In this document: positions 16,854 through 25,714 of the stretch, piece by piece | Layout of the letters: the number at the start of each line of letters is the position of its first letter | Position numbering within the stretch: position 1 is the first letter of the stretch | Source of the DNA: Candidatus Colivicinus equi | Lineage (GTDB): Bacteria > Bacillota_I > Bacilli_A > Erysipelotrichales > Erysipelotrichaceae | Direction of reading: 5' to 3' | Assembly: GCA_018064825.1 (NCBI GenBank) | Contig: JAGHUL010000002.1 | Location: forward strand, 1 to 61,626 | DNA: 61,626 bases | The notes under the pieces: model-generated | Database searches by the model: none | The model's input: only the letters and a program-made list of their open reading frames with translations | Told to the model about the DNA's origin: nothing | Made by a program: the position numbers and the translations under genes

Positions 16854-17824
16854 TGGCAAAGAAAAGACAAGTTAAAACAAGCAGATTAATATTGGTTATC
16901 TTTGGTAGCATCTTAGCTGCCCTTATTGTTGTGGCTGGCGTTTATGGTATTTCACGTTTAATCAGTGACATTATTGATGATGACAATAATAATAATTCAG
17001 AACAAAACGTTGAACCAGTTAAGCCAACAGAAGATGTTTCTACTAATGATATTGAAATAATCAAAGGTGATTATAAAGTATATGAAGATGATACTGATAA
17101 ATTAGGTTTTAATTTCCTTGTTGCAGAATTAACTTTTAAAGCTGAGAATAGTATCAATTTTGATTTAAATAAACTACAAACTTCAGAAAAGGTAAATTTA
17201 GGTGATGTCGATAAGTATCTAAATAAGCTAACTGATAATGGATACAATATCTCGAAATTAAATATAACTTCTAAGATTCAATCACAAGAAAACAAATATA
17301 CATGTTATGTATTTATTCCTTATACGACTGATTCAATTACACTTGGTGTATATAACTTAATTGATACAAGTAGAATTGATTATGATTTAACAAAGAACGT
17401 TAACGTTGTTACATCATTGAAAGTCGAAACTGAAGAAGCGATCGTAATAGATGAAACTAGTATTAGCGTATTAGGCTCATATGAAGCAGATATGATGTTC
17501 CATAATGATGAGCAATATCCTTTAGCAGGCAATGTTAGAGTTTATGCTTTCTCTTTGAATATCAATTCTGTTGATGCTAAAACTAATGTTATCGAATCTG
17601 CTCAATTTATCCCTGATGGTTCAGGAAATACATATAAAGCTTTGGATGAAGGATATAAAGATTCAAGTTTTGAAAACGTAATTAACAAAGAACTTCACGA
17701 GGGTGATCGTTATGCTTTGTATTTTGAAATATATTCTGCAAACGATGTTTCTTATGATGGCAAGTTGATAGTTAGATTCAAGAATAACGATAAGTTAGTA
17801 GAACTATCTACTACTATGCAATAG
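16853..17824 (+). CDS. Single-pass membrane protein with a large extracellular domain, unknown function
   Basis: Residues 1-12 are basic, 13-38 form one membrane helix (LILVIFGSILAALIVVAGVYG), and a short acidic Asn/Asp linker (DDDNNNNSEQN) follows. The remaining roughly 270 residues are predicted to lie outside the cell. They look beta-rich, perhaps two immunoglobulin-like halves (about residues 60-190 and 195-320), but I do not recognise the family. The start overlaps the previous stop as TAATG. Its place between the antitoxin-like gene and a peptidoglycan hydrolase suggests an envelope role. Confidence 0.75.
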   Translation: MAKKRQVKTSRLILVIFGSILAALIVVAGVYGISRLISDIIDDDNNNNSEQNVEPVKPTEDVSTNDIEIIKGDYKVYEDDTDKLGFNFLVAELTFKAENSINFDLNKLQTSEKVNLGDVDKYLNKLTDNGYNISKLNITSKIQSQENKYTCYVFIPYTTDSITLGVYNLIDTSRIDYDLTKNVNVVTSLKVETEEAIVIDETSISVLGSYEADMMFHNDEQYPLAGNVRVYAFSLNINSVDAKTNVIESAQFIPDGSGNTYKALDEGYKDSSFENVINKELHEGDRYALYFEIYSANDVSYDGKLIVRFKNNDKLVELSTTMQ

Positions 17825-17833
17825 GTGAGATAT

Positions 17834-20404
17834 ATGGTTAAAAAGATATTTGTTACATTATTAACAGCGTTGCTAATACTTCCAATAGTAGGTGTTTTGC
17901 AAAACAAGACAATCGAGACTAGTGCTAGTGAATTATATCCTATGGCTTGTTCTATTTTTGAAGTATCAGATCCTCAAGATGATGGTTCATTCAAGAAAGT
18001 ATCTTGTCATGATTCTTTTTCTAGTGCAAAGAAAGCTATGAAAGCTGATGAAGATTATGTTGTTAGATTATCTACATCATTATCACCTATGAAAATTGTC
18101 GCTATGAATAGAGGATATGCTTATACTTATCCATACCGTAGTGGATCTAGCACGATGCATATCTATTATGAACCTAGCTGGAGTACTACCGACACTACTT
18201 ATGTTGGTATCAAAGGTATTGAAATGACATATCTTGATACATATTCTATCAATGAGTCACTAAACGGATATGGAAAAATCCAGGTTGTTCTTAATGGTTT
18301 TAAAGGTTATTGTGACTTGGAATATACTGACTTAGTTCCTTATAGGTTTGTAAAAGATGGTATTGCATGTTACTTAGGTGGCAACGATAATACTTCTAGA
18401 CACGAAAGTCCATATAAGGTTGTATGTAAACCTAATTATTATATTCTTAAACAAAATGGTAATTATTTAGATATTGAATTCCATTATTACTATAACTATC
18501 CAAAATCTGGTACTGAAGTTTATTCTTATTCAAATCGTTTTGGATCAGGCGAACAATTCACTAATTTCATGAGTGTTGGTACTAAATATTATTCAAATGA
18601 TGGTATCAATTTCTATAGCGATATGAAACTAAGCAAGTATGTCGGTTCAACTTATAGTTATTACTTATTCCTTCCAGTAAGGAGTAGAAGTAATATCGAT
18701 GAAGATACATTTGATGATGTTATTGATGAATATTCTGATTCTGTTATGCGTAATAAAGGTGATGATTTCATTGAAGCACAAGAAAAATATGGCGTAAATG
18801 CATTAATTCTATTTGCAATGGGTTGTCATGAATCTGCATATGGAACTAGCAATATTGCAAAGAGTTGTAATAACTTATTCGGTTGGAATGCTTTAGACTC
18901 TAATCCTGATGCTGCTGAACAATATAAATCTGTGTCTCAATGTATTTACCAACAAGCTGGATACAATCTAAGAAAATACTTGGATAGATCTCAAGGCATG
19001 TGGTATGGAGAATGTTTAGGTACTAAGGGTGCTGGATTTAACGTTAACTATGCATCTGACCCTTACTGGGGCTATAAGATTGCTTCTATAGCTTATGAAA
19101 CAGATAAATTAGATAACAATAATAATGGTAATTTAACTGACTATGGAACTGTTAATATGGGCGTAATAACTGAATATAATTGTGCCTTATATTCTTCTAG
19201 TTCTACTAGTTCAAAAGTATATTACAACATGAAATATCGTTCTAATCATTTTAACGATTATACAGCTGCTGTAGTTGGTGAAGAAAATGGTATGTATAAG
19301 ATTATGTCTACTAATCCAATTACTTCAAAAGGTGTCGTTATTGACTTAGATTCTATTTCTACTGATGAATATAAGAAAGTTATTGAATATGATTGGAAAG
19401 CATCTACGGGTTATATCAAGAGCAGTTCTTTAACACCAATTAATTTCAATGGCTCAGTTGATCCTCAAGGTGATGATCCAAATAAAGATGTAGATCCATC
19501 AATCTTAAAACCATACGCTATTGTCAATGAACTTAACTTCGATAGTGATGACTTATATATTAGTGGTGTAGGTGCTATCTATGGTTTACATATGGTTGAT
19601 GAAGATAAAGTATCTCATGTTGTCACTATTACTGATGTCAATAATACAAATAATGTATATAGCTATGTATGTGATGATTTCAAATCTGATTTCGATATGA
19701 ATGATGGCTATCGTTACACATATTCTGGATATGAAGTATATATTCCAATTTGCGATTTACCATCATCTAGTTATCAAATTAAATTAGTTACTACATACGA
19801 CGGATATGAACAAACTGCTAATTTATCAACAACAGAATTAGAGTATCGTGATCAATTCGATACAGAAGGTGACTATACATATCGTCTAAAAGCTAATTCA
19901 ACTTATAATTATCGTCTTGAATTAGATATCTTTAAGACATGCTTAGATTACCAAGAGATTAATAAACCATCTAAACGTGATTCTTTAGCTACATATAATG
20001 ATATTTATGTAGATGAAAATAATAAGCTACATATCGAAGGATTAGGTTATATTTTCTACACTGATTTTGATGACGACGATGATATTGATTTCAATATCTA
20101 TCTTGTTTCAAATAATGGTTGCCGTCATTTGACAACTTATACAGTTAAAGAAGAAGGCTACGCAGAACTGTTTGGCATTGATTACAACATGGATTATATT
20201 GGTTTTGATGCGTGTGGCGATGTCAGTGATTTAGATGGTGAATATTCAATTATCTTAACTATTACTAATGGTTCTAACTTTGATATTTGTGAGATTTGTG
20301 ATTCTACTGGTTATACCGTTTATGATGATACGGTTAATGGAATAGATTATTGTGTATATGCTTCTAATGTAAGAGGCAGATTAATGTTAGACATTGAGGA
20401 TTAG
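17834..20404 (+). CDS. Secreted N-acetylglucosaminidase-domain protein
   Basis: The protein of about 856 residues starts with a signal peptide (basic VKK, hydrophobic VTLLTALLILPIVGVL). A glucosaminidase (LytG/GH73-like) domain spans about residues 300-410; LILFAMGCHESAYGTSNIAKS carries the likely catalytic glutamate near residue 332, and NNLFGWNALDSNP is typical. An SH3-like stretch follows around 430-540. The last 300 residues are acidic, beta-rich and unrecognised. The ORF track opens at GTG 17825; ATG 17834 lies five bases after AGGTGAG and is chosen. It has no sortase motif, so it is probably released or wall-bound through its own domains. It likely trims glycan strands. Confidence 0.85.
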   Translation: MVKKIFVTLLTALLILPIVGVLQNKTIETSASELYPMACSIFEVSDPQDDGSFKKVSCHDSFSSAKKAMKADEDYVVRLSTSLSPMKIVAMNRGYAYTYPYRSGSSTMHIYYEPSWSTTDTTYVGIKGIEMTYLDTYSINESLNGYGKIQVVLNGFKGYCDLEYTDLVPYRFVKDGIACYLGGNDNTSRHESPYKVVCKPNYYILKQNGNYLDIEFHYYYNYPKSGTEVYSYSNRFGSGEQFTNFMSVGTKYYSNDGINFYSDMKLSKYVGSTYSYYLFLPVRSRSNIDEDTFDDVIDEYSDSVMRNKGDDFIEAQEKYGVNALILFAMGCHESAYGTSNIAKSCNNLFGWNALDSNPDAAEQYKSVSQCIYQQAGYNLRKYLDRSQGMWYGECLGTKGAGFNVNYASDPYWGYKIASIAYETDKLDNNNNGNLTDYGTVNMGVITEYNCALYSSSSTSSKVYYNMKYRSNHFNDYTAAVVGEENGMYKIMSTNPITSKGVVIDLDSISTDEYKKVIEYDWKASTGYIKSSSLTPINFNGSVDPQGDDPNKDVDPSILKPYAIVNELNFDSDDLYISGVGAIYGLHMVDEDKVSHVVTITDVNNTNNVYSYVCDDFKSDFDMNDGYRYTYSGYEVYIPICDLPSSSYQIKLVTTYDGYEQTANLSTTELEYRDQFDTEGDYTYRLKANSTYNYRLELDIFKTCLDYQEINKPSKRDSLATYNDIYVDENNKLHIEGLGYIFYTDFDDDDDIDFNIYLVSNNGCRHLTTYTVKEEGYAELFGIDYNMDYIGFDACGDVSDLDGEYSIILTITNGSNFDICEICDSTGYTVYDDTVNGIDYCVYASNVRGRLMLDIED

Positions 20405-20406
20405 TT

Positions 20407-22068
20407 ATGAAAACATTTTTTGCAAACAAAATTAATATCTTTTTAGTAATATTATTAAGCGTCAGTTTAGTAGGCATTGGTTATTTGGGCTATCGTTTTT
20501 TCTTTGCTAAAGAAGAAACTATTATTGTTCCAGATTTCAAAGATAAATCAGTAGATGAAGTTATCTCTTGGTGTAACGATAACGGACTTACTGAAGCTTG
20601 CGTTATAAGCTACGAGAATAGTGATGATGTAGATAAAGATAATGTTGTCTACCAATCTGTAAAAGCTGATGAAAAATTGGTTGATACAATTAGTTTCGTT
20701 ATCTCAAAAGGAAAAGCAGAGAAAAAAGAGGAAACAACAATTGAAGTTATCAAGTTAGAAGACAATACTTCTAAAGAAGATATCGAAAAGTGGGTTATTG
20801 AGAACGAACTAACTAACGTTGAGTATGTTCAAGAAAAAACAGATGACTATGAAAAGGGCGTTGTATTTAAAATCGAACCTAAAAAGATAAAATCTAAAGA
20901 TGAAGAAGTTAAAGTATTCATTTCTTTAGGCAAACATGAAGATAAAGATGATGACGATGACACAGAATATATCGTTGTTAAAGAAGGTGCTTATATCGGA
21001 TTATCTTTAGATGAGTTTAAGAGCAAAGTAAAGGCTTTAAATTTGACTGTTGGTGATCATGTGAGTGAATGGGATGAATTCTCTTCAGAAGTTGATGAAG
21101 GTAAAATTATCTGGCATGGTTCAGGTGAACATTACGTTGTAAATGAAGGTGTTAGATACTCACTATCATTAGGCGAAGGTATTGAATTGGACGATGAAAA
21201 ATATCTAGGCTTAACTGAAGACGAATTCAAAGCTGCTATGGAAAAAATTGGCTTAGTAGCAATTACTGATGGTGACAATGATAAATATAGTGCATATGAT
21301 GCAGGATTAATTAGATGGTATAAATCTGATATCACATATAAGAAGGGTGACACTGTATATTATTCAATTTCTAAAGGTAAGAAGACTATCGTTGAAGTTG
21401 ATGAAACTAAGTATCTAGGTCTTAGTGAAAAAGATTTCATTGCCAAAATGAAAGAGCTTGGATTAGTTCCATATAATGATGGCGATAATGAAAAACTATC
21501 TGATTATGAAAAAGGCTGTGTTAGATGGTATAAGACAGGAAGAACTTATTATTTAGGAGATCAAATAAATTATTCTGTATCTGCTGGCAAGTATGAATAT
21601 TATGATATTGAAGCAGACACATACGAGGATTATACTGTTGATGATTTCAAGGCATATATGACAATAAAAGGCTTATATGCAGGCAATAAATCAAGTGAAT
21701 ATTCAGACAATATTTCTGAAGGCAGAATAATAAGAGTTAAAGCTGGTACTTATAAGACTGGCGATAGTGTTGATTATGTTGTTTCTTTAGGACCAGAACC
21801 TGATGAGCCTGCTGTTGAGACACAAAAACTTGAAAAACCTTCTACTTATAACTCGATATATAACGTATCAACTGCAGATGAAATGAAAAACGCTCTTAAG
21901 AATGGTGCCTTAAATTCATTCACTAATGTTGATTATCAATACGTTACAAATCACGATTTAACTGTTGGTAAAATTGTTTCTATTGAAGTAAATGGTTCTT
22001 CAAGTTATAAAGCTGGTCAATTTCCTATTGATACCAACATAACTGTGTATATTTGTAACGCAAATTAA
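20407..22068 (+). CDS. Membrane-anchored PASTA-repeat protein lacking a kinase domain
   Basis: A short cytoplasmic N-terminus and one membrane helix (about residues 9-31) are followed by some 520 extracellular residues. These divide into about seven PASTA-like repeats, each opening with a short strand plus a helix such as YLGLTEDEF and closing with a strand such as YYSISKGK. Repeats 4 and 5 are close copies (KYLGLxExxF, DGDNxK, RWYK). PASTA modules bind peptidoglycan fragments and usually sit on PrkC/Stk kinases or PBP2x; here no kinase or transpeptidase part is present. It follows the glucosaminidase by two bases, supporting a joint wall-sensing or scaffold role. The last repeat is the most divergent. 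Confidence 0.85.
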   Translation: MKTFFANKINIFLVILLSVSLVGIGYLGYRFFFAKEETIIVPDFKDKSVDEVISWCNDNGLTEACVISYENSDDVDKDNVVYQSVKADEKLVDTISFVISKGKAEKKEETTIEVIKLEDNTSKEDIEKWVIENELTNVEYVQEKTDDYEKGVVFKIEPKKIKSKDEEVKVFISLGKHEDKDDDDDTEYIVVKEGAYIGLSLDEFKSKVKALNLTVGDHVSEWDEFSSEVDEGKIIWHGSGEHYVVNEGVRYSLSLGEGIELDDEKYLGLTEDEFKAAMEKIGLVAITDGDNDKYSAYDAGLIRWYKSDITYKKGDTVYYSISKGKKTIVEVDETKYLGLSEKDFIAKMKELGLVPYNDGDNEKLSDYEKGCVRWYKTGRTYYLGDQINYSVSAGKYEYYDIEADTYEDYTVDDFKAYMTIKGLYAGNKSSEYSDNISEGRIIRVKAGTYKTGDSVDYVVSLGPEPDEPAVETQKLEKPSTYNSIYNVSTADEMKNALKNGALNSFTNVDYQYVTNHDLTVGKIVSIEVNGSSSYKAGQFPIDTNITVYICNAN

Positions 22069-22084
22069 CAAATTTTAGTAATAT

Positions 22085-22136
22085 AATCTCCTCTAAAGGG
22101 TTATAATAAAAGAGACTTAAGGAGGAGATTTTTTTT
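22085..22136 (+). terminator. Terminator-like hairpin that includes the PFOR Shine-Dalgarno
   Basis: AATCTCCTC (22085-22093) pairs perfectly with GAGGAGATT (22122-22130), followed by a run of T up to the ATG at 22137. The 3' arm contains the Shine-Dalgarno AGGAGGAG. A TATAAT at 22102-22107 lies in the loop, so a transcript starting there would lack the 5' arm and keep the Shine-Dalgarno free. Confidence 0.7.
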
Positions 22137-25100
22137 ATGGGAAAGACATTCCAATCTATGGATGGTAATACCGCTGCCGCTCATTGCGCGTATGCTTTTA
22201 CTGATGTCGCTGCTATTTACCCAATTACTCCATCTTCAACTATGGCTGAAGTTGTTGATGCTTGGGCAACGCAAAAAAGACTTAATGTTTTTGGCAATAT
22301 CGTTAAAGTAGCTGAAATGCAATCAGAAGCTGGTGCATCTGGTGCCGTTCATGGAACTTTACAAGGTGGTGCTTTAGCTACTACTTTCACTGCTTCACAA
22401 GGTTTATTATTGATGATTCCAAACATGTACAAATGGGTTGGTGAATTATTACCAGGTGTTGTACACGTTGCTGCTAGAGCTCTAGCTACTTCTGCATTAT
22501 CAATTTTCGGTGATCACGAAGATATCTATGCTGCTAGACAAACTGGTATCTGTATGCTATGTTCAAACTCTGTTCAAGAGGCTATGGATTTAGCAGGTGT
22601 TGCGCACTTATCAGCAATCAAGGGTAGTGTTCCATTCTTACATTTCTTTGATGGTTTCAGAACTTCACATGAAATTCAAAAAGTAGAAGTAATGGAATAT
22701 GATTACTTAAAATCATTATTAGATATGGATGCTGTAAAAGCATTCAAGAAAAACGCTTTAAATCCTCATGGTAACGCAGTTACTAGAGGTGGCGCAGAAA
22801 ACGATGACGTTGTTTTCCAAACTAGAGAAGCACAAAATACTCATTTCGCAAAAGTTCCTGATATCGTAGCTGATTACATGGCTAAGATTTCTGAACATAC
22901 TGGTAGAGATTATAAGCCTTTCACTTATTATGGTGCTAAGGATGCTGAAAGAGTTATTATCGCTATGGGTTCTGTTGTTGAAACTATTAAAGAAGTTATC
23001 GACGCACTTCCTAACGAAAAGATTGGTGTTGTTTCTGTTCACCTATATAGACCATTCAGCGCTAAATATTTATTAAACGTTCTTCCTGAAACAGCTAAGA
23101 AAATTGCTGTATTAGATAGAACTAAAGAAATTGGTACAAGAGAACCTCTATATTTAGATGTTCTAAGTGTACTTGCTAAGAAGGATATCACTTTAATTGG
23201 TGGTAGATATGGTATCGCTTCTAAGGATACTGCTCCTAACCAAATTAAGGCTGTATATGATGAATTAGCTAAAGATGATCCAAAACCTGAATTCACAATC
23301 GGTATCGTTGATGATGTAACTAATCTATCATTAGATGTTGATCCTAATTTCAAGGTTGAAGGTAAATATACTTCATGCTTATTCTGGGGCTTAGGTTCAG
23401 ATGGTACAGTTGGTGCTAATAAGAACTCTGTAAAGATTATTGGTGATAACACTGATCAATATGCTCAAGCTTATTTCCAATATGACTCTAGAAAAGCTGG
23501 TGGTGTTACTAGATCTCACTTAAGATTTGGTCCAGAACCAATTCATTCTACATATTATGTAAATAACGCTGACTTCATTTCATGTTCACTAGATTCATAT
23601 GTATTGAAATATGATATGCTAGCTTCATTAAAAGAAGGTGGAACATTCCTATTAAATACAACAATCGATGCTGATCAGATTGAAGACTATATGCCAAATA
23701 GAATGAAAGTTCAATTGGCAAAGAAAAATGCTAAGTTCTATATCATCAATGCAACTAAGATTGCTAATGAATGTGGTATGAGAGGAAAGACTAATACAAC
23801 ATTACAATCTGCATTCTTCGCATTGAATGAACAAATCATGCCATATGAAAAAGCTGTTGAATTAATGAAAGCTGCAGCTAAGAAATCTTATGGTAAGAAG
23901 GGTGATGCTGTTGTACAAGCTAACTGGGATGCTATTGATGCAGGTAAAGATGGTTTAGTACAAGTTACAGTTAAACCTGAATGGGCTAACCTTCCAACTA
24001 AGTTTGAAGTTGAAAAGACTGGTGATGCATACTTCGATGAATTCGTTCAAGCATTTGACTACTTGAATGGTTACGATATGAAAGTATCTGAATTCACAAA
24101 GAACGGTGTTCTAGATGGTACAATGAGAAACAATGTTTCTTATGCTGAACATAGAAATATTGCTTCATTTGCTCCAAAATGGAATCCTGATAACTGTATC
24201 CAATGTGGTTTCTGTTCATTCGTATGTCCACATGCTACAATTAGACAATTCGCTTTAACTGAAGAAGAAATCAAGAATGCTCCACAAGAATTCGCTACTA
24301 TCCAAGCTATCGGTAAGGGTGCTGAAAACTATAAGTTCAGAATCCAAGTTTCTCCTGATAACTGTGTAGGTTGTGGATTATGTGCTGCTGAGTGTCCAGG
24401 AAAGGGCGGAAATAAAGCTCTTGAAATGGTTAACGTTCATGAAATGATGGGCGAAGCTAAGTTAGCTGATTACTTATTCAATGAAACAGAATACAAGGCT
24501 GAATTAGTAAATGATACTCCAAAAGGTACTCAATTCTTAAAACCTTACTTTGAAGTTCCTGGTTCATGTCCTGGTTGTGGTGAAGCTCCTTATTACAGAT
24601 TGGTTTCACAATTATTTGGTCCTGATATGTTAGTTGCTAACGCTACAGGATGTTCATCAATTTACTGCGGTTCTACTCCATCTACTCCATTTGTTACTGA
24701 TAAGAATGGCAATGGTGTTGCTTGGGCTAACTCATTATTCGAAGATAATGCTGAATATGGTTATGGTATGGCATTAGCTAAGAACTATAAGAAAGCAACA
24801 TTATTAAAAGTTATGGAAGATAACCTAGAAAATGTTGAACCTGAATTAAAGACTTTATTAGAAGAATACTTAAAGATCAATGGTAATAGAGTTGAAGAAA
24901 AGAAACTTGCTTCTAAGATTGGTGAATTAGCTGGTAAGTCTGCTTGCGAAGCTGTTCATGTGTTAGCTGAAGAAGTAAGAGACTTAGTTTCTTGCTCAGT
25001 ATGGATCGTTGGTGGTGATGGTTGGGCATACGATATCGGTTACGGTGGCTTAGACCATGTTATCGCTAATAACTTAAATGTTAATATCTTAATCCTTGAT

Positions 25101-25628
25101 ACAGAAGTTTACTCTAACACTGGTGGTCAATCTTCTAAGTCTTCTCAAGCCGCTTCTATCGCTCAGTTCGCTGCTGGTGGTAAAGCTGTTGCTAAGAAGG
25201 ATATTGGTCAAATCGCTATGAGCTATGGTCACGTATACGTTGCTTCAGTATGTATGGGTGCTAATAGAGTTCAAGCTATCAAAGCATTAAAAGAAGCTGA
25301 ATCTTATAATGGTCCATCTCTAATCGTTGCTTACTGTCCATGTGAGCTACACGGAATTAAGGGTGGCTTGTCTAAACAACAACTAGTTCAAAAACAAGCT
25401 GTTGAATGTGGATATGTAACATTGTATAGATATGATCCTAGAAATGAATCTCCTCTAACGATTGATTTCACTGCTCCTAACTTTGATAAGTTCCAAGACT
25501 TCTTAATGGATGAAGCTAGATATAACAACCTAGTTAAAGTAAATCCTGAAAAAGCTCAAGAACTATACGATAAAGCTAGATCTGATGCTGAAAAGAGATT
25601 TAAGAATCTTCAAGCTAGAGCTAAATAA
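22137..25628 (+). CDS. nifJ: Pyruvate:ferredoxin (flavodoxin) oxidoreductase
   Basis: PFOR converts pyruvate and CoA to acetyl-CoA, CO2 and reduced ferredoxin, and it marks anaerobic metabolism. The single chain of 1163 residues has the classic order. The pyrimidine-binding domain begins with GNTAAAHCAYAFTDVAAIYPITPSS. The gamma and delta regions follow, with two ferredoxin motifs near residues 685-760 (CIQCGFCSFVCP, CVGCGLCAAECP). The TPP-binding domain carries CPGCGEAPYYRL, GGDGWAYDIGYGGLDH and LDTEVYSNTGGQSSKSS. The very strong Shine-Dalgarno AAGGAGGAG and heavy optimal codon use suggest high expression. A strong terminator follows, so it is monocistronic. Confidence 0.98.
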   Translation: MGKTFQSMDGNTAAAHCAYAFTDVAAIYPITPSSTMAEVVDAWATQKRLNVFGNIVKVAEMQSEAGASGAVHGTLQGGALATTFTASQGLLLMIPNMYKWVGELLPGVVHVAARALATSALSIFGDHEDIYAARQTGICMLCSNSVQEAMDLAGVAHLSAIKGSVPFLHFFDGFRTSHEIQKVEVMEYDYLKSLLDMDAVKAFKKNALNPHGNAVTRGGAENDDVVFQTREAQNTHFAKVPDIVADYMAKISEHTGRDYKPFTYYGAKDAERVIIAMGSVVETIKEVIDALPNEKIGVVSVHLYRPFSAKYLLNVLPETAKKIAVLDRTKEIGTREPLYLDVLSVLAKKDITLIGGRYGIASKDTAPNQIKAVYDELAKDDPKPEFTIGIVDDVTNLSLDVDPNFKVEGKYTSCLFWGLGSDGTVGANKNSVKIIGDNTDQYAQAYFQYDSRKAGGVTRSHLRFGPEPIHSTYYVNNADFISCSLDSYVLKYDMLASLKEGGTFLLNTTIDADQIEDYMPNRMKVQLAKKNAKFYIINATKIANECGMRGKTNTTLQSAFFALNEQIMPYEKAVELMKAAAKKSYGKKGDAVVQANWDAIDAGKDGLVQVTVKPEWANLPTKFEVEKTGDAYFDEFVQAFDYLNGYDMKVSEFTKNGVLDGTMRNNVSYAEHRNIASFAPKWNPDNCIQCGFCSFVCPHATIRQFALTEEEIKNAPQEFATIQAIGKGAENYKFRIQVSPDNCVGCGLCAAECPGKGGNKALEMVNVHEMMGEAKLADYLFNETEYKAELVNDTPKGTQFLKPYFEVPGSCPGCGEAPYYRLVSQLFGPDMLVANATGCSSIYCGSTPSTPFVTDKNGNGVAWANSLFEDNAEYGYGMALAKNYKKATLLKVMEDNLENVEPELKTLLEEYLKINGNRVEEKKLASKIGELAGKSACEAVHVLAEEVRDLVSCSVWIVGGDGWAYDIGYGGLDHVIANNLNVNILILDTEVYSNTGGQSSKSSQAASIAQFAAGGKAVAKKDIGQIAMSYGHVYVASVCMGANRVQAIKALKEAESYNGPSLIVAYCPCELHGIKGGLSKQQLVQKQAVECGYVTLYRYDPRNESPLTIDFTAPNFDKFQDFLMDEARYNNLVKVNPEKAQELYDKARSDAEKRFKNLQARAK

Positions 25629-25655
25629 AAACCAAAGTAATATTAATTACAAATT

Positions 25656-25684
25656 AGAGCATCTTAAATAGATGCTCTTTTTTG
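25656..25684 (+). terminator. Terminator after the PFOR gene
   Basis: AGAGCATCT (25656-25664) pairs with AGATGCTCT (25670-25678) around a five-base loop and ends in six T residues. Confidence 0.93.
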
Positions 25685-25702
25685 TTATATGACTCTATGC
25701 TT

Positions 25703-25708
25703 TATAAT
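25703..25708 (+). promoter_or_regulatory. -10 box directly before the phosphoesterase gene
   Basis: A perfect TATAAT ends six bases before ATG 25715, and no Shine-Dalgarno is present. This predicts leaderless mRNA. The -35 is weak (TTGTTA only at 15-base spacing). Confidence 0.5.
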
Positions 25709-25714
25709 TAGGGT

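Noticed and set aside
16853-17824. Toxin partner of the Phd/YefM-like protein
   Set aside because: The product has a membrane helix and a large beta-rich outside domain, unlike known RelE, Doc or Txe toxins; no small basic ORF lies next to the antitoxin-like gene on either side.
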